Source: an uncultured Eggerthella sp. (GTDB lineage Bacteria > Actinomycetota > Coriobacteriia > Coriobacteriales > Eggerthellaceae). Taken from it: a stretch of 64,000 nucleotides of DNA. The position numbers were made by a program, and so were the translations under genes. Numbering within the stretch: the stretch's first letter is position 1; each line of letters starts with the position of its first letter. This document shows positions 8,007 to 16,582 of the stretch, one piece after another. The notes beneath the pieces were generated by a model. It had not been told where the DNA came from. It saw only the letters and a program-made list of their open reading frames with translations, and searched no databases. The stretch is taken from positions 138,007 to 202,006 of the forward strand of contig CAUASB010000002.1 of the NCBI GenBank assembly GCA_958431815.1, written 5' to 3'.

Positions 8007-8036
8007 AAAGGCTGTCCGCGAAAGCGGACAGCCTTT
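8007..8036 (-). terminator. Terminator of the glmU-prs-pth operon
   Basis: A perfect 13-pair stem (AAAGGCTGTCCGC/GCGGACAGCCTTT) with a GAAA/TTTC loop lies just after the pth stop; T-rich sequence follows on the minus strand. Confidence 0.93.
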
Positions 8037-8040
8037 GCTG

Positions 8041-8619
8041 TTAATGCTGGTTGAACACGTCCTGCGTTCGGGCCAGACCCTTTTCCAGGAGCGACTCCAC
8101 CGCTTCTGCGGCCCTTTGGCAGGCTTGGTCGAAGTCTTCCTTGGCCTCCTTCTTCGGGGTCCCAAGCACGAAGTCGACCACGCTCATCCTTCCGGGCGGG
8201 CGGCCGATGCCCGTGCGTACGCGCAGGAAATCGCGCGAGCCGCACTTCTCGATGATGGACTTCAGGCCGTTGTGGCCCGCATGCCCGCCGCCCTTCTTCA
8301 CCTTCACGGTGCCAGGGTCGATATCAAGCTCGTCGTGCACCACGATAAGCTCTTCAACCGGGCAATCGTATTCACGGCACAGCTTCGAAGCAGGCCCGCC
8401 GGAAAGGTTCATGTAACTTTGGGGCTTCGCCAAAATCACCTTTTCAACGTCGCCATTGCCATGGCGCATCTTACCTTCGCCCACCAGCGCGCCGCAGGTG
8501 TTCTTCCAATACGTAACGCCCCACTCGTTTGCCAGGATATCGATTACCTCGAACCCGGCATTGTGACGCGTGTGCGCGTATTCTTCCCCTGGGTTACCCA
8601 GGCCAACAACTACACGCAT
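8041..8619 (-). CDS. pth: Peptidyl-tRNA hydrolase
   Basis: The product has 192 residues, the family length. It frees tRNA from peptidyl-tRNAs dropped by ribosomes by cutting the ester bond. The N-terminus VVVGLGNPGEEYAHTRHNAG contains the conserved Asn and the catalytic His; later come KPQSYMNLSG, VVHDELDIDPG with the active-site Asp, and GGHAGHNGLKSI. The start ATG follows AAGG, three bases after the prs stop, so it is the last gene of glmU-prs-pth, an arrangement common in Gram-positive bacteria. Confidence 0.98.
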   Translation of the reverse strand: MRVVVGLGNPGEEYAHTRHNAGFEVIDILANEWGVTYWKNTCGALVGEGKMRHGNGDVEKVILAKPQSYMNLSGGPASKLCREYDCPVEELIVVHDELDIDPGTVKVKKGGGHAGHNGLKSIIEKCGSRDFLRVRTGIGRPPGRMSVVDFVLGTPKKEAKEDFDQACQRAAEAVESLLEKGLARTQDVFNQH

Positions 8620-8622
8620 GCC

Positions 8623-9594
8623 TTACAGAGCGAACTCGGGGTCGAACAGTGCAGCAACCGACTTGTTGTCGTATACATTGTTGATGGCGCTTGCCAGAAG
8701 CGGAGCAACGGAAATAACGTTGATCTTGCCCGTCTGCTTTTCAGCAGGAACCGCAACGGTGTTGCATACTACCAGCTCGTCGATCTGGGAATTCTCGATA
8801 CGCTCGTAAGCCGGACCGCTGAAGATAGGATGCGTTGCGCACACATATACCTTTTCAGCGCCCTTTTCCTTCAGGGTTGCAACCGCAGCGCACAAGGTGC
8901 CTGCCGTGTCGATCATGTCGTCGTTTACGATGCAGATCTTGCCCTTAACATCGCCGATAAGCGCCGTGATCTCGGCCTTGTTGTGACCCGGGCGGCCCTT
9001 GTGCATGATGGCCAGGTCGGAATGAAGCATGTCGGAAAGCTTCTTGGCTGCCTTTGCACGACCAACGTCGGGGCTTACCACACACAGCTTTTCAGTGTCG
9101 ATATTCTTCTTGCGGAAGTAATCGGCGAAGATGGGCAGCGCCGTAAGGTGATCAACCGGGGTGTCGAAGAAGCCCTGGATCTGGCCCTGGTGCAAATCGA
9201 TGGTGATGGTGCGGTCGATGCCGGCAGCCGTCATGAGGTTGGCAACCAGCTTTGCTGTAATAGGCTCACGAGCTGCAGCCTTGCGATCCTGACGAGCATA
9301 GCCATAGCACGGAACAACGGCGTTGATAGTGCGGGCAGAAGCACGCTTAGCAGCATCGGCCATGATCAGCAGTTCCATAACCGCTTCGTTAACATTGGGC
9401 GTAGAGGTGGACTGCACGATGAACACATCAGCGCCGCGAACGCTTTCCAGGTAACGTGCGTAGATTTCGCCGTTCGAGAACTTCTCGAGCTTCACGTTAC
9501 CGAGCGAAGTGCCCAGCGCCGTAGCGATATCCTCTGCCAGTTTAGGGCAGGTTGACCCGGCGAAAATCGCCATGGTCTTGGTCATGTTGCTCAT
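8623..9594 (-). CDS. prs: Ribose-phosphate pyrophosphokinase (PRPP synthetase)
   Basis: The product makes PRPP from ribose 5-phosphate and ATP for nucleotide, His and Trp synthesis. With start ATG 9594 it has 323 residues. I prefer this start because it overlaps the glmU stop as TAATG and has GGAAGAAG upstream; an earlier in-frame start would lie inside glmU. Diagnostic sequences are NVNEAVMELLIMADAAKRAS, VVPCYGYARQDRK (the ATP-binding flexible loop), TIDLHQGQIQGFF and the PRPP-binding loop IVNDDMIDTAGTLC. Confidence 0.98.
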   Translation of the reverse strand: MSNMTKTMAIFAGSTCPKLAEDIATALGTSLGNVKLEKFSNGEIYARYLESVRGADVFIVQSTSTPNVNEAVMELLIMADAAKRASARTINAVVPCYGYARQDRKAAAREPITAKLVANLMTAAGIDRTITIDLHQGQIQGFFDTPVDHLTALPIFADYFRKKNIDTEKLCVVSPDVGRAKAAKKLSDMLHSDLAIMHKGRPGHNKAEITALIGDVKGKICIVNDDMIDTAGTLCAAVATLKEKGAEKVYVCATHPIFSGPAYERIENSQIDELVVCNTVAVPAEKQTGKINVISVAPLLASAINNVYDNKSVAALFDPEFAL

Positions 9595-10955
9595 TAGTTC
9601 TTCTTCCTCTCGTTCCAATGCTCGATTTCCGTCTGACGGGCACGACCCAAGCCAAGGGCCCCCGCTGAAACGTCTTTAGTGATAACAGAACCGGCACCGA
9701 TAAGGGAGTTCTCCCCCAGCGTTACCGGAGCAACCATCATTACGTCGCTGCCCACAAAGCAGTTGTCGCCAATGGTGGTGGGCCATTTCTTTTCGCCATC
9801 GTAGTTGCAGGTAATGCTGCCAGCACCGATGTTGACGCCTTCGCCCATGGTGGTGTCGCCGATATAGCTCAGGTGCGGCACCTTGCTGCCCTTACCGATG
9901 GTGGATTTCTTGATTTCTACATGCGTGCCTGCTTTAGAGCCGTCGCACATATGCGTGCCGGGGCGCAGGTACGCGCGCGGACCACAAGTTACGTCGGCGT
10001 CGAGCACGGTTTCGATGGCAACGGTTTCCTCTACCGTGCAGCCCGTGCCAACCGTGGTGTCGGTAAGGCGGGAATTGGGACCGATAACACTGCCCGTGGC
10101 AATAGAGGTGTTGCCCATGAGGAAGGTCATGGGAAGGATCTCGGCATCAGCTTCGATGGTTACATCGGGACCGATCCACGTGGTGGCAGGGTCCATGATG
10201 GCAACGCCGTTGTCCATATGCATGCCGTTGATGCGCTGCTGCAGCACCTTGGTGGCCTCTGCCAGCTGACGGCGGGAATTGACGCCCAGGCACTCGGATG
10301 CGTCTTCAGCCTTCAGGCCAAGAACGCGCTTGCCCTGATTGCGGGCAATGCCCAAAACGTCGGTAAGGTAGTACTCGCCCTGCGCGTTATCGGTGGAAAC
10401 TTCTTCCAACGCGGCAAACAGGGTTTCGATATCGAAGCAGTAGAAACCGGAATTGCATTCGGTAACCGCAGCCTGCTCGGGCGTGCAGTCCTTCTGCTCG
10501 ACGATTTCCTGAACATCGCCCGCAGCATCGCGAATGATGCGACCATAGCCAGTGGGATCTTCCGCTTCCATGGTAAGCACAACCACAGCAGCGTTTGCCT
10601 CTTCGCGCGTGCGAACAAGCTCGGCGATGGTTTCAGCGCGAACCAGGGGCGAATCGCCCGTAAGAACCACAAGGGAACCCGTACGGCCTTCAAGCGCTTT
10701 GCGCGCAGCCAATACAGCATGGGCCGTTCCCAACTGTTCTTCCTGAACAACCGTGGTTACGTCGGTCAGGAGCGGCTCAACCTGCTCGCGTCCATGGCCG
10801 ACAACGCCAACAACGGAATCGATGCCTGCAGCATGTGCGGCATCGACGACCCAACGAACAAGGGGCTTGCCGAAGATTTCGTGAGCCACCTTGGGTTTAG
10901 ATGATTTCATGCGGGTACCTGCACCCGCAGCAAGAATAAGAGCTGATGCTTCCAT
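9594..10955 (-). CDS. glmU: Bifunctional GlmU: glucosamine-1-phosphate acetyltransferase and UDP-GlcNAc pyrophosphorylase
   Basis: The product has 453 residues and makes UDP-N-acetylglucosamine, the entry to peptidoglycan. The N-terminal nucleotidyltransferase half starts ALILAAGAGTRMKSSKPK, with the NTP loop GxGTRM and Lys, and includes GDSPLVRAET. The C-terminal half is a left-handed beta-helix with hexapeptide repeats ending GAGSITCNYDGEKK and GAGSVITKDV. The start ATG 10955-10953 has AAAGG five bases upstream; an in-frame TTG six codons earlier lacks a good site. It heads glmU-prs-pth. Confidence 0.98.
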   Translation of the reverse strand: MEASALILAAGAGTRMKSSKPKVAHEIFGKPLVRWVVDAAHAAGIDSVVGVVGHGREQVEPLLTDVTTVVQEEQLGTAHAVLAARKALEGRTGSLVVLTGDSPLVRAETIAELVRTREEANAAVVVLTMEAEDPTGYGRIIRDAAGDVQEIVEQKDCTPEQAAVTECNSGFYCFDIETLFAALEEVSTDNAQGEYYLTDVLGIARNQGKRVLGLKAEDASECLGVNSRRQLAEATKVLQQRINGMHMDNGVAIMDPATTWIGPDVTIEADAEILPMTFLMGNTSIATGSVIGPNSRLTDTTVGTGCTVEETVAIETVLDADVTCGPRAYLRPGTHMCDGSKAGTHVEIKKSTIGKGSKVPHLSYIGDTTMGEGVNIGAGSITCNYDGEKKWPTTIGDNCFVGSDVMMVAPVTLGENSLIGAGSVITKDVSAGALGLGRARQTEIEHWNERKKN

Positions 10956-11012
10956 GGACGCCTTTCTGCTCAATTGCCTAATGCGTCCTCAGTATAGCAA
11001 AGCCAGCCAATG

Positions 11013-11930
11013 CTATCGCTGTTCCGCCATAACCAGCCCAGAACAAAGGGCGTCAAGCAACACAATTGCGTAATGTTGTGCGGAACGGTCTTCGCCGGCA
11101 TCTTCCCAACCCTCTTCAGGCAGGCGAACGGCAATGCGGCGCTGATGGCCCTTCGTTGCCATGAAGGCCTGACCAATGCGGTCGGGCAGGCTTTCCTCGT
11201 CGACGAAATCTACCGTGGGAACCGTGGAAGAAGGCTTTTCGTCGCCAACAAGAATCTGCACGAAATACATGCTCTCATCGGGAGCAACCAGCAGCGAATC
11301 GGCGCTGGTAACCTTCGAGGCCGGCGTGGTGGCAAGCGCCAGGTTCGACATACGGGCAGCAACGGAACGCGTGAACTCGGAAGTGCCGAACAGGCAGATG
11401 AGGTTCGATTCCAGAACCTGGGCGGCGCGGGCAAAGCCCAAGCGCGGTACCGGGCTGAAGGAATCCTTGCCCTTCCACGAATGCTGCAAGTGCATCAGGG
11501 CACGGAACGTGAAAGCGCCGGCAATGCCGTCGTTGGGCAGGCCCATGTTCACCTGGAAACGGCGCAGAGCGTCTTCGGTGTGCACGCCGAAAATGCCATC
11601 GCATACACCGCAGGCAAAGCCCAAAGCCGAAAGGGCTTCTTGCAGCGTGCGCACATCGGCACCGTGGAAAAACGGAACGCGCAAAAACAGGTTGCGGTCG
11701 CCCAGCTCGAACGATGCATCGACGAGCTTCGTCCAAACGGATTCGTCCACTTCTTCGCGCACTTCGATATCGCACGCATGGCACAGCGCGGCAACGGCAG
11801 CCACCGTTGCGTCATCGAAGGTGCCCGTTACTTGATTTTCAGAAAGGTATCCAGCTTTTACGAGCCTGCGCTGCACGTCTTCAACGGCAGCACCGGTGTC
11901 GTTTTTCTTAATGGGATTCATATGCTTCAC
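11013..11930 (-). CDS. Protein with two peptidoglycan-binding-like domains, function unknown
   Basis: The product has 305 residues. Two PG_binding_1 type modules are visible: residues about 13-70 (AVEDVQRRLVKAGYLSENQV) and about 93-152 (DVRTLQEALSALGF, then HTEDALRRFQVNMGLPNDG). The C-terminal 150 residues match nothing I know and show no amidase or carboxypeptidase motif. No signal peptide or membrane segment is seen, odd for a wall-binding protein. The GTG start shares bases with the preceding stop (TAGTG), coupling it to the prenyl diphosphate synthase; an ATG three codons later is an alternative. A role near the cell wall is inferred from the domains only. Confidence 0.75.
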   Translation of the reverse strand: MKHMNPIKKNDTGAAVEDVQRRLVKAGYLSENQVTGTFDDATVAAVAALCHACDIEVREEVDESVWTKLVDASFELGDRNLFLRVPFFHGADVRTLQEALSALGFACGVCDGIFGVHTEDALRRFQVNMGLPNDGIAGAFTFRALMHLQHSWKGKDSFSPVPRLGFARAAQVLESNLICLFGTSEFTRSVAARMSNLALATTPASKVTSADSLLVAPDESMYFVQILVGDEKPSSTVPTVDFVDEESLPDRIGQAFMATKGHQRRIAVRLPEEGWEDAGEDRSAQHYAIVLLDALCSGLVMAEQR

Positions 11931-13042
11931 TACTTAAGTCGGTCAACGAACCAATCTGCCATCGACACCAAAAGGTCGCGCATCTTCGATTCGGGCAGGA
12001 TCTTCGCAAGGCGCTCTTCAGCGTTGGCGGTAAGCTTTTCCGCATAAGCACGGGCATAATCGATGCTGCCTGCTTCGCGCATGATGGAAACTGCTTCCTC
12101 CAAAACCGCCGGATCCGTTTCCTTCGAGGAAAGAATCTCTACCAAGCGGTCCCGCTTCGGGGTGTTCTGCAGCGCGTGAACCACCACAAGCGTGCGCTTG
12201 CCTTCGGTGATGTCACTGCGATAGTCTTTTTCTTTTGCTTCCTTGGTACCAACCAGGTTAAGCAGGTCGTCCTGAATCTGGAATGCAAGGCCGGTATCCA
12301 AACCGTAGGCGCGAAGACCTTCGATCTGCTCTTCAGTGCCGCCGCCAACCATGGCGCCAACAGCCAGAGGTACCGCGCCGGAATAATGGGCGGTTTTGTG
12401 CGTTGCCATAACCAGATAGTCTTCAGGCGTGATGTCATAGCGGCCATCACGTGCCCAACCGATGTCGAGCGCCTGGCCTTCCACCGTGCTCTGCGCCATG
12501 GAAACCAGCTCTATTGCAACACGAACTTTCATGGAATCGGAAAGCAGCGGATCGCGCATAACGATACCGTTGACGATGGAAAGCGCCAAGTCGCCAGCAT
12601 TGATGGCCAAACCTTCGCCCTGGGTAAGGTGCATGCAGGGCTCGCCGCGGCGCAGGCTTGCCTCGTCGGCAATGTCGTCATGGATAAGGGCGGCTGTATG
12701 GAAATGCTCAATTGCCGCCGATGCGGAAAACGCCTGGCGGATATCGCCTCCCACAGCCGCACACGCCGCCACGCAGATAAGCGGACGATGGCGCTTGCCG
12801 CCGTTTTCGCTGTACTTGGTAAGCGGAGTGTACAGGTACTTGTCCATATCGGGATGGCTACCCGTAGGAATGAACGTATTGATGATGGTTCCGACTTTGC
12901 CCGCATAGCGGTTCAAGTACGACTCGAACAGAGCAGGAGAGCCTGGCTCGACAGAAGCGTCTTCTGTTTTGCAGTAAGCCTCGAAATCCTCAATGTCTTT
13001 CACAATTTGGGGATCCTGCATGTAAGGTGCGATGTCAGTCAT
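11930..13042 (-). CDS. Polyprenyl (isoprenyl) diphosphate synthase
   Basis: The product has 370 residues. It belongs to the trans-prenyltransferases that extend allylic diphosphates with IPP for quinone side chains or other isoprenoids. The first Asp-rich motif is HDDIADEASLRRGEP and the second FQIQDDLLNLVG; GGKRHRPLICVAACAAVGG is the substrate-binding region and HKTAHYSGA follows the family pattern. Chain length cannot be judged safely. Start ATG 13042 has GGAAAG eight bases upstream; a GTG 15 codons earlier has no site and falls in a hairpin. tRNA-Leu lies just upstream on the same strand. Confidence 0.9.
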   Translation of the reverse strand: MTDIAPYMQDPQIVKDIEDFEAYCKTEDASVEPGSPALFESYLNRYAGKVGTIINTFIPTGSHPDMDKYLYTPLTKYSENGGKRHRPLICVAACAAVGGDIRQAFSASAAIEHFHTAALIHDDIADEASLRRGEPCMHLTQGEGLAINAGDLALSIVNGIVMRDPLLSDSMKVRVAIELVSMAQSTVEGQALDIGWARDGRYDITPEDYLVMATHKTAHYSGAVPLAVGAMVGGGTEEQIEGLRAYGLDTGLAFQIQDDLLNLVGTKEAKEKDYRSDITEGKRTLVVVHALQNTPKRDRLVEILSSKETDPAVLEEAVSIMREAGSIDYARAYAEKLTANAEERLAKILPESKMRDLLVSMADWFVDRLK

Positions 13043-13078
13043 CTTCAACGCTTTCCGCTTGACGCTTTCTATGCAACG

Positions 13079-13096
13079 CCTTGGCACAAGCCAAGG
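13079..13096 (-). other. Short hairpin between tRNA-Leu and the prenyl synthase gene
   Basis: CCTTGGC and GCCAAGG form a seven-pair stem with loop TTGT on the minus strand, 16 bases beyond the tRNA 3' end. There is no T run, so it may be a processing or stability element rather than a terminator. Confidence 0.45.
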
Positions 13097-13112
13097 ACAA
13101 GTAATTCAGAAC

Positions 13113-13197
13113 TGGTAGGAGCGGTGGGACTCGAACCCACAAACCCGAAGGTGGCGGATTTTAAGTCCGCTGTGTATGCCAATTCCACCACGCTCCC
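13113..13197 (-). tRNA. tRNA-Leu (anticodon UAA)
   Basis: The 85-base gene has an encoded CCA end (13115-13113). The acceptor stem GGGAGCG pairs with CGCTCCT, including a G-U first pair. The anticodon stem GCGGA/TCCGC encloses CTTAAAA, giving anticodon TAA at 13163-13161. A variable arm ACC-TTCG-GGT (class II) and the T arm GTGGG-TTCGAGT-CCCAC are present. It reads UUA (and UUG by wobble). Confidence 0.96.
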
Positions 13198-13238
13198 ATG
13201 GTACCCCTAAGGGCAAGCGCTACCATCATAGCAAAAAT

Positions 13239-13263
13239 AACCCCCAACGCACGGTTGAGGGTT
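13239..13263 (-). terminator. Terminator after the divIC-ppx operon
   Basis: On the minus strand AACCCTCAAC and GTTGGGGGTT form a ten-base stem (one mismatch or wobble) around CGTGC, followed by ATTTTTG. Confidence 0.8.
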
Positions 13264-13315
13264 GTTCACCAGAAAAGTCTTTTCAAAGGGCGCATGCCCA
13301 TGTTACCGTTTTGTG

Positions 13316-14269
13316 CTATATCCCCTGCTCATAGGCATCAAGAATCAGCCCCTGCAAAATGTCGGATTCGCTGACCGTGAAGCTTTTGCACCCGGCAGCT
13401 GTTAAAACCTCCAGCAAAATGCCCAAACCGGCAACAATCACCGAAGCGCGCTCGGGCTGTAAACCAACCACCTGCTTGCGCTCGGCCAAAGGCAACGCAC
13501 GAAGACGATCGTAGAGCTCCTGCAGGGTTTCAAGCGAAACAGTAGAGCCATCAACCTCAGAAGAGTCGTACACCTTCATCTTCTTGTGCATGGAAACCAC
13601 ACTGGTTGCGGTACCGGCAACGGCAACGATGCGATCGATGGCAATGCCGCTGTTGCGCGCACCTTCGAAATAGGGGGCAAATTGCTCACGTGCCCAAGCC
13701 CGGGCAGCAGCGCATTCCTCTTCCGAAGGCGGATCGGAAACGTAAAAGCGCTCGGTTACGCGACGACACCCAATGTTAAAGGAATGGGAACGGGCAGGCT
13801 CCTTACCGCCAACGCCCATCACCACTTCCGTGGAACCGCCGCCGATGTCGGCAACCAGAAGGTTTTCCCCTTCGTAGCCGCGGGCAGCGCCGCGAAACGA
13901 AAGCGCTGCTTCCCTGTTGCCCTCGATAACCGAAAGCTCCACGCCCAACTCGCGCAGCTTTCCCACCAACTCCGCCGAATTGCTTGCATCGCGCGAAGCG
14001 CTGGTTGCCACCGCAACGATGGGGATGGTGGGATGTTCGTCGGTTTTATAGCCGTTGACGATATCGATGTACTCGCCGATTTTCACCACCACACGTTCGA
14101 TGGCGTCTTCCTGCAAAATGCCGGTTTTATCCACGCCGACACCAAGGTTGGTGATAGCGCAACGGCGCTCCAGTTCAACCAGTGCGCCGTTTCGAACCTC
14201 TGCCAACAACAATCGGCACGTAACCGTGCCGATGTCGAAAGCTGCAATACGTTGTGCCTTAGTGGCCAT
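13316..14269 (-). CDS. Exopolyphosphatase / pppGpp phosphohydrolase family protein
   Basis: The product has 317 residues, the size of short Ppx/GppA proteins with only the ASKHA-fold catalytic part. RIAAFDIGTVTCRLLLAEV is the first phosphate-binding motif, TSASRDASNS and NLLVADIGGGSTEVVMGVG the second, and VAVAGTATSVVSM a third. It hydrolyses polyphosphate ends or pppGpp; which one cannot be told here. It overlaps the end of the divIC-like gene by 11 bases, so they are co-transcribed. The pairing of ftsB/divIC with ppx is common in actinobacteria. Confidence 0.9.
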   Translation of the reverse strand: MATKAQRIAAFDIGTVTCRLLLAEVRNGALVELERRCAITNLGVGVDKTGILQEDAIERVVVKIGEYIDIVNGYKTDEHPTIPIVAVATSASRDASNSAELVGKLRELGVELSVIEGNREAALSFRGAARGYEGENLLVADIGGGSTEVVMGVGGKEPARSHSFNIGCRRVTERFYVSDPPSEEECAAARAWAREQFAPYFEGARNSGIAIDRIVAVAGTATSVVSMHKKMKVYDSSEVDGSTVSLETLQELYDRLRALPLAERKQVVGLQPERASVIVAGLGILLEVLTAAGCKSFTVSESDILQGLILDAYEQGI

Positions 14270-15419
14270 AGCCGAAAATCACATCCAATATGCCTGAATA
14301 CCACGTGTCAGGGGCAGCTACGCTTCCTGCAGGAATGGAATACACACGACTATTGGAACGGGTACTGTCGGTTGAAGAGGTAACCCCCTCGACCGAAACA
14401 ACATGCTCTCCGGGACGTATCCACCCAAGCTCGGAACGAGCATAATCTTCAATGCCCGCATCGGTATTCAGGTAATCTACCTGGTTTTGCATCTGCGTGT
14501 TGTATTCCTGCAGCGCATCGTATTCAGCCTGAAGCTGCTGCAGCTGACGCGTTTCGTTGTAATAGTTCTGACACGAGGGGTACAGCATCACCACAGCAAA
14601 GGCAACGGCAACGAAAGCAACAACAGTGCGCGTCGCCCAAGCGGAAAGCGATCCGTTGAACGGCAGCGCAAAGGGCAGCGAAAAGCCCTTGCTGCGCTTC
14701 TTGTCGCCTTCGGCCATGGCACGTACCGACTTGCGCTGGCTTGCGCCCATGCGCATGTCGTACACCGCGGCACGGCTGCCTCGCTCTTGCTCCTCCATGC
14801 GGGCGCGGGCACGTTCGCGTGCGCCGATGGTGCGATCGAATTCCCTGTCGGCCTTAGCGGTGCGGAAACGCTTGCGAATTTCGTTCGAGAGGCTTTCGCT
14901 TTGCTTGCGCTGAGCTTGGCGGCGCGATGCCTGCTCTTCTTCGCCTTCCGGCACATCGTCGAAACGGCGGCGGCTGGAGGTTTGCTCTGCCTGGGAGCGT
15001 CTGGCTCGATAGGGGGCATCGCTTTGCGCGGCATATCCACGACGCGCCTGCGCACGTGCATCAGAATAGCGCCTTTCACCTGCAGAAACAGATGAAGTAT
15101 ACCCTCTTCCTGCTCGCGGAGCATCGCTGCGATAAGTGCGAGCGGAACGACTAGAGGGACTCTGCTCCTGAAGGGAACCATGCAGGTACGCATAGTTTTC
15201 TTCCGCAAAACGGGAAGCAGAGGCGCTGCGATAAGCGCGAGCGCTGGAAACGCGTGGCGTATTCGACCGAGGAGCATGCTGCGGTGCGCCTTCCTGGCGC
15301 TCTTTGCTGTGGGCAGCATAAGCCCTGCGGGAAGCCGATGAGGGCGCAACAGTACGCGGCAAAGAACCCTCGCAGGCTTTTACCTCGTCGAACGAAAGAA
15401 TGTTCGCTTGTTGCGTCAC
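14259..15419 (-). CDS. DivIC/FtsB-like septum formation initiator with a long basic N-terminal region
   Basis: The product has 386 residues. Residues about 1-240 are Arg/Ser/Ala-rich, low in complexity and probably disordered and cytoplasmic. One membrane segment follows near residue 265 (TVVAFVAVAFAVVMLYPSC), then a short coiled coil (QLQQLQAEYDALQEYNTQMQ) and the FtsB-type ending EDYARSELGWIRPGEHVV. FtsB/DivIC proteins link FtsL and FtsQ in the division complex. The N-terminal extension is far longer than in most family members. The start is GTG with AAAGGGG ten bases upstream. Confidence 0.85.
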   Translation of the reverse strand: MTQQANILSFDEVKACEGSLPRTVAPSSASRRAYAAHSKERQEGAPQHAPRSNTPRVSSARAYRSASASRFAEENYAYLHGSLQEQSPSSRSARTYRSDAPRAGRGYTSSVSAGERRYSDARAQARRGYAAQSDAPYRARRSQAEQTSSRRRFDDVPEGEEEQASRRQAQRKQSESLSNEIRKRFRTAKADREFDRTIGARERARARMEEQERGSRAAVYDMRMGASQRKSVRAMAEGDKKRSKGFSLPFALPFNGSLSAWATRTVVAFVAVAFAVVMLYPSCQNYYNETRQLQQLQAEYDALQEYNTQMQNQVDYLNTDAGIEDYARSELGWIRPGEHVVSVEGVTSSTDSTRSNSRVYSIPAGSVAAPDTWYSGILDVIFGYGH

Positions 15420-15534
15420 GAAAAGAAGACCCCTTTAAGCATCGTAGTGTGATTGAGTAGTGCGAGTAATGCTTTGAAGCTCAACCACTATACCACAGCA
15501 AAATGCTTCAAAAGGAGGGTTGATTAAAAGAAAG

Positions 15535-15557
15535 AAAGGCTGCATAATGCAGCCTTT
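15535..15557 (-). terminator. Terminator of yebC
   Basis: AAAGGCTGC and GCAGCCTTT form a nine-pair stem around five bases, about 90 bases after the yebC stop; T-rich sequence (TTTCTTTCTTTTAAT) follows on the minus strand. Confidence 0.85.
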
Positions 15558-15644
15558 CCCGTAACCGTTGCGCAACAGGAAAATCCCAGTTCAGCAACGA
15601 AAATGAAACTATAGAGGTCCCTATTTGGAAACCTTGTGGAAAGC

Positions 15645-16445
15645 CTATTCCTCTTCCTCGAGTGCAGCGGCGATTTCCTCGGTGATATCCATGGTGTGAT
15701 ATACGTTCTGAAGGTCTTCGAGCTCTTCCAGGCGGTCGACCAGGCGCATAACCTTCTTTGCATCGGCAACGGTTACCTGGGTAGGCGTGGTGGGCTCCAT
15801 GATGAACTCAGCGCCCTTAACCTCGATGCCCTGCTCTTCCAGGCCCTTCTTAACCGTCATAAGATCGGAAGGAGCGGTGTAAACGATCCACTCGTCGCCG
15901 GCATCTTCGTAGTCGGAGCCGCCTGCTTCGGCAACCGCCATCATGAATTCATCTTCGTCAACGGCGTTTTCCTTGTCGGCTACCTTCTTCTGGTCAGACT
16001 TGATAACCTTCTCTACCAGAATCTGGCCCTTCTTCTCGAACTGGAAGGCAACAGAACCGGAGGTGCCCAGGTTGCCGCCGTGATGGTTGAAGGCAGCGCG
16101 AACATCGGCAGCGGTGCGGTTGCGGTTGTCGGTCAGAGCGTCGCAGTAGATGGCAACGCCGCAGGGGCCGTAGCCCTCGTATACAACCGTTTCGTAGTTG
16201 GCGGCATCTTTGCCAGAGCCAAATGCCTTGTCGATAGCGGTCTTGATCTTGTCCTTAGGCAGAGAGTAGCTCTTCGCCTTGTCGATAGCAGCTGCCAGGG
16301 AAGCGTTGTTTTCAGGGTTCGGGTCGCCGCCTTCCTTAGCCGCAACAGTGATGTTACGGGAAAGCTTGGAGAACAGTGCGGAGCGCTTAGCGTCCTGAGC
16401 TGCCTTGCGATGCTTGGTGGTTGCCCATTTAGAATGCCCTGACAT
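15645..16445 (-). CDS. YebC/PmpR family protein
   Basis: The product has 266 residues, slightly longer than the usual 240-250. MSGHSKWATTKHRKAAQDAK is the family signature, followed by LAAAIDKAKSYSLPKDKIKTA and YEGYGPCGVAIYCDALTDN. Family members act as transcription regulators or as translation factors that relieve ribosome stalling. The C-terminus is a run of acidic residues. The start ATG has GGAAAGG seven bases upstream. It is a single-gene unit divergent from the methyltransferase gene at 16583. Confidence 0.95.
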   Translation of the reverse strand: MSGHSKWATTKHRKAAQDAKRSALFSKLSRNITVAAKEGGDPNPENNASLAAAIDKAKSYSLPKDKIKTAIDKAFGSGKDAANYETVVYEGYGPCGVAIYCDALTDNRNRTAADVRAAFNHHGGNLGTSGSVAFQFEKKGQILVEKVIKSDQKKVADKENAVDEDEFMMAVAEAGGSDYEDAGDEWIVYTAPSDLMTVKKGLEEQGIEVKGAEFIMEPTTPTQVTVADAKKVMRLVDRLEELEDLQNVYHTMDITEEIAAALEEEE

Positions 16446-16542
16446 ATGTATACCTTTCCGTGGGTGATAATCCGACCCGATATTTTAGCACACTTGCCAA
16501 AATGGTGCTTGACAAGCCAAATCGCCCTGCTCCTTTTCAACG

Positions 16543-16548
16543 TATAAT
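16543..16548 (+). promoter_or_regulatory. Candidate -10 box of the SpoU methyltransferase gene
   Basis: A perfect TATAAT lies 35 bases before the chosen start. A perfect TTGACA is present at 16509-16514 but 28 bases away, too far to pair with it; no good -35 sits at 17 bases. Confidence 0.35.
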
Positions 16549-16582
16549 CGAAGAATCCGACCCCCGAATGCAAAGGAATCCC

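Noticed and set aside
7864..9555. A 563-codon + frame opposite pth and prs
   Set aside because: Same reason: shadow of real genes; it runs through the pth terminator.
16509..16548. TTGACA and TATAAT upstream of the SpoU methyltransferase as one promoter
   Set aside because: They are 28 bases apart, outside the usual 16-18; only the -10 is kept as a candidate.
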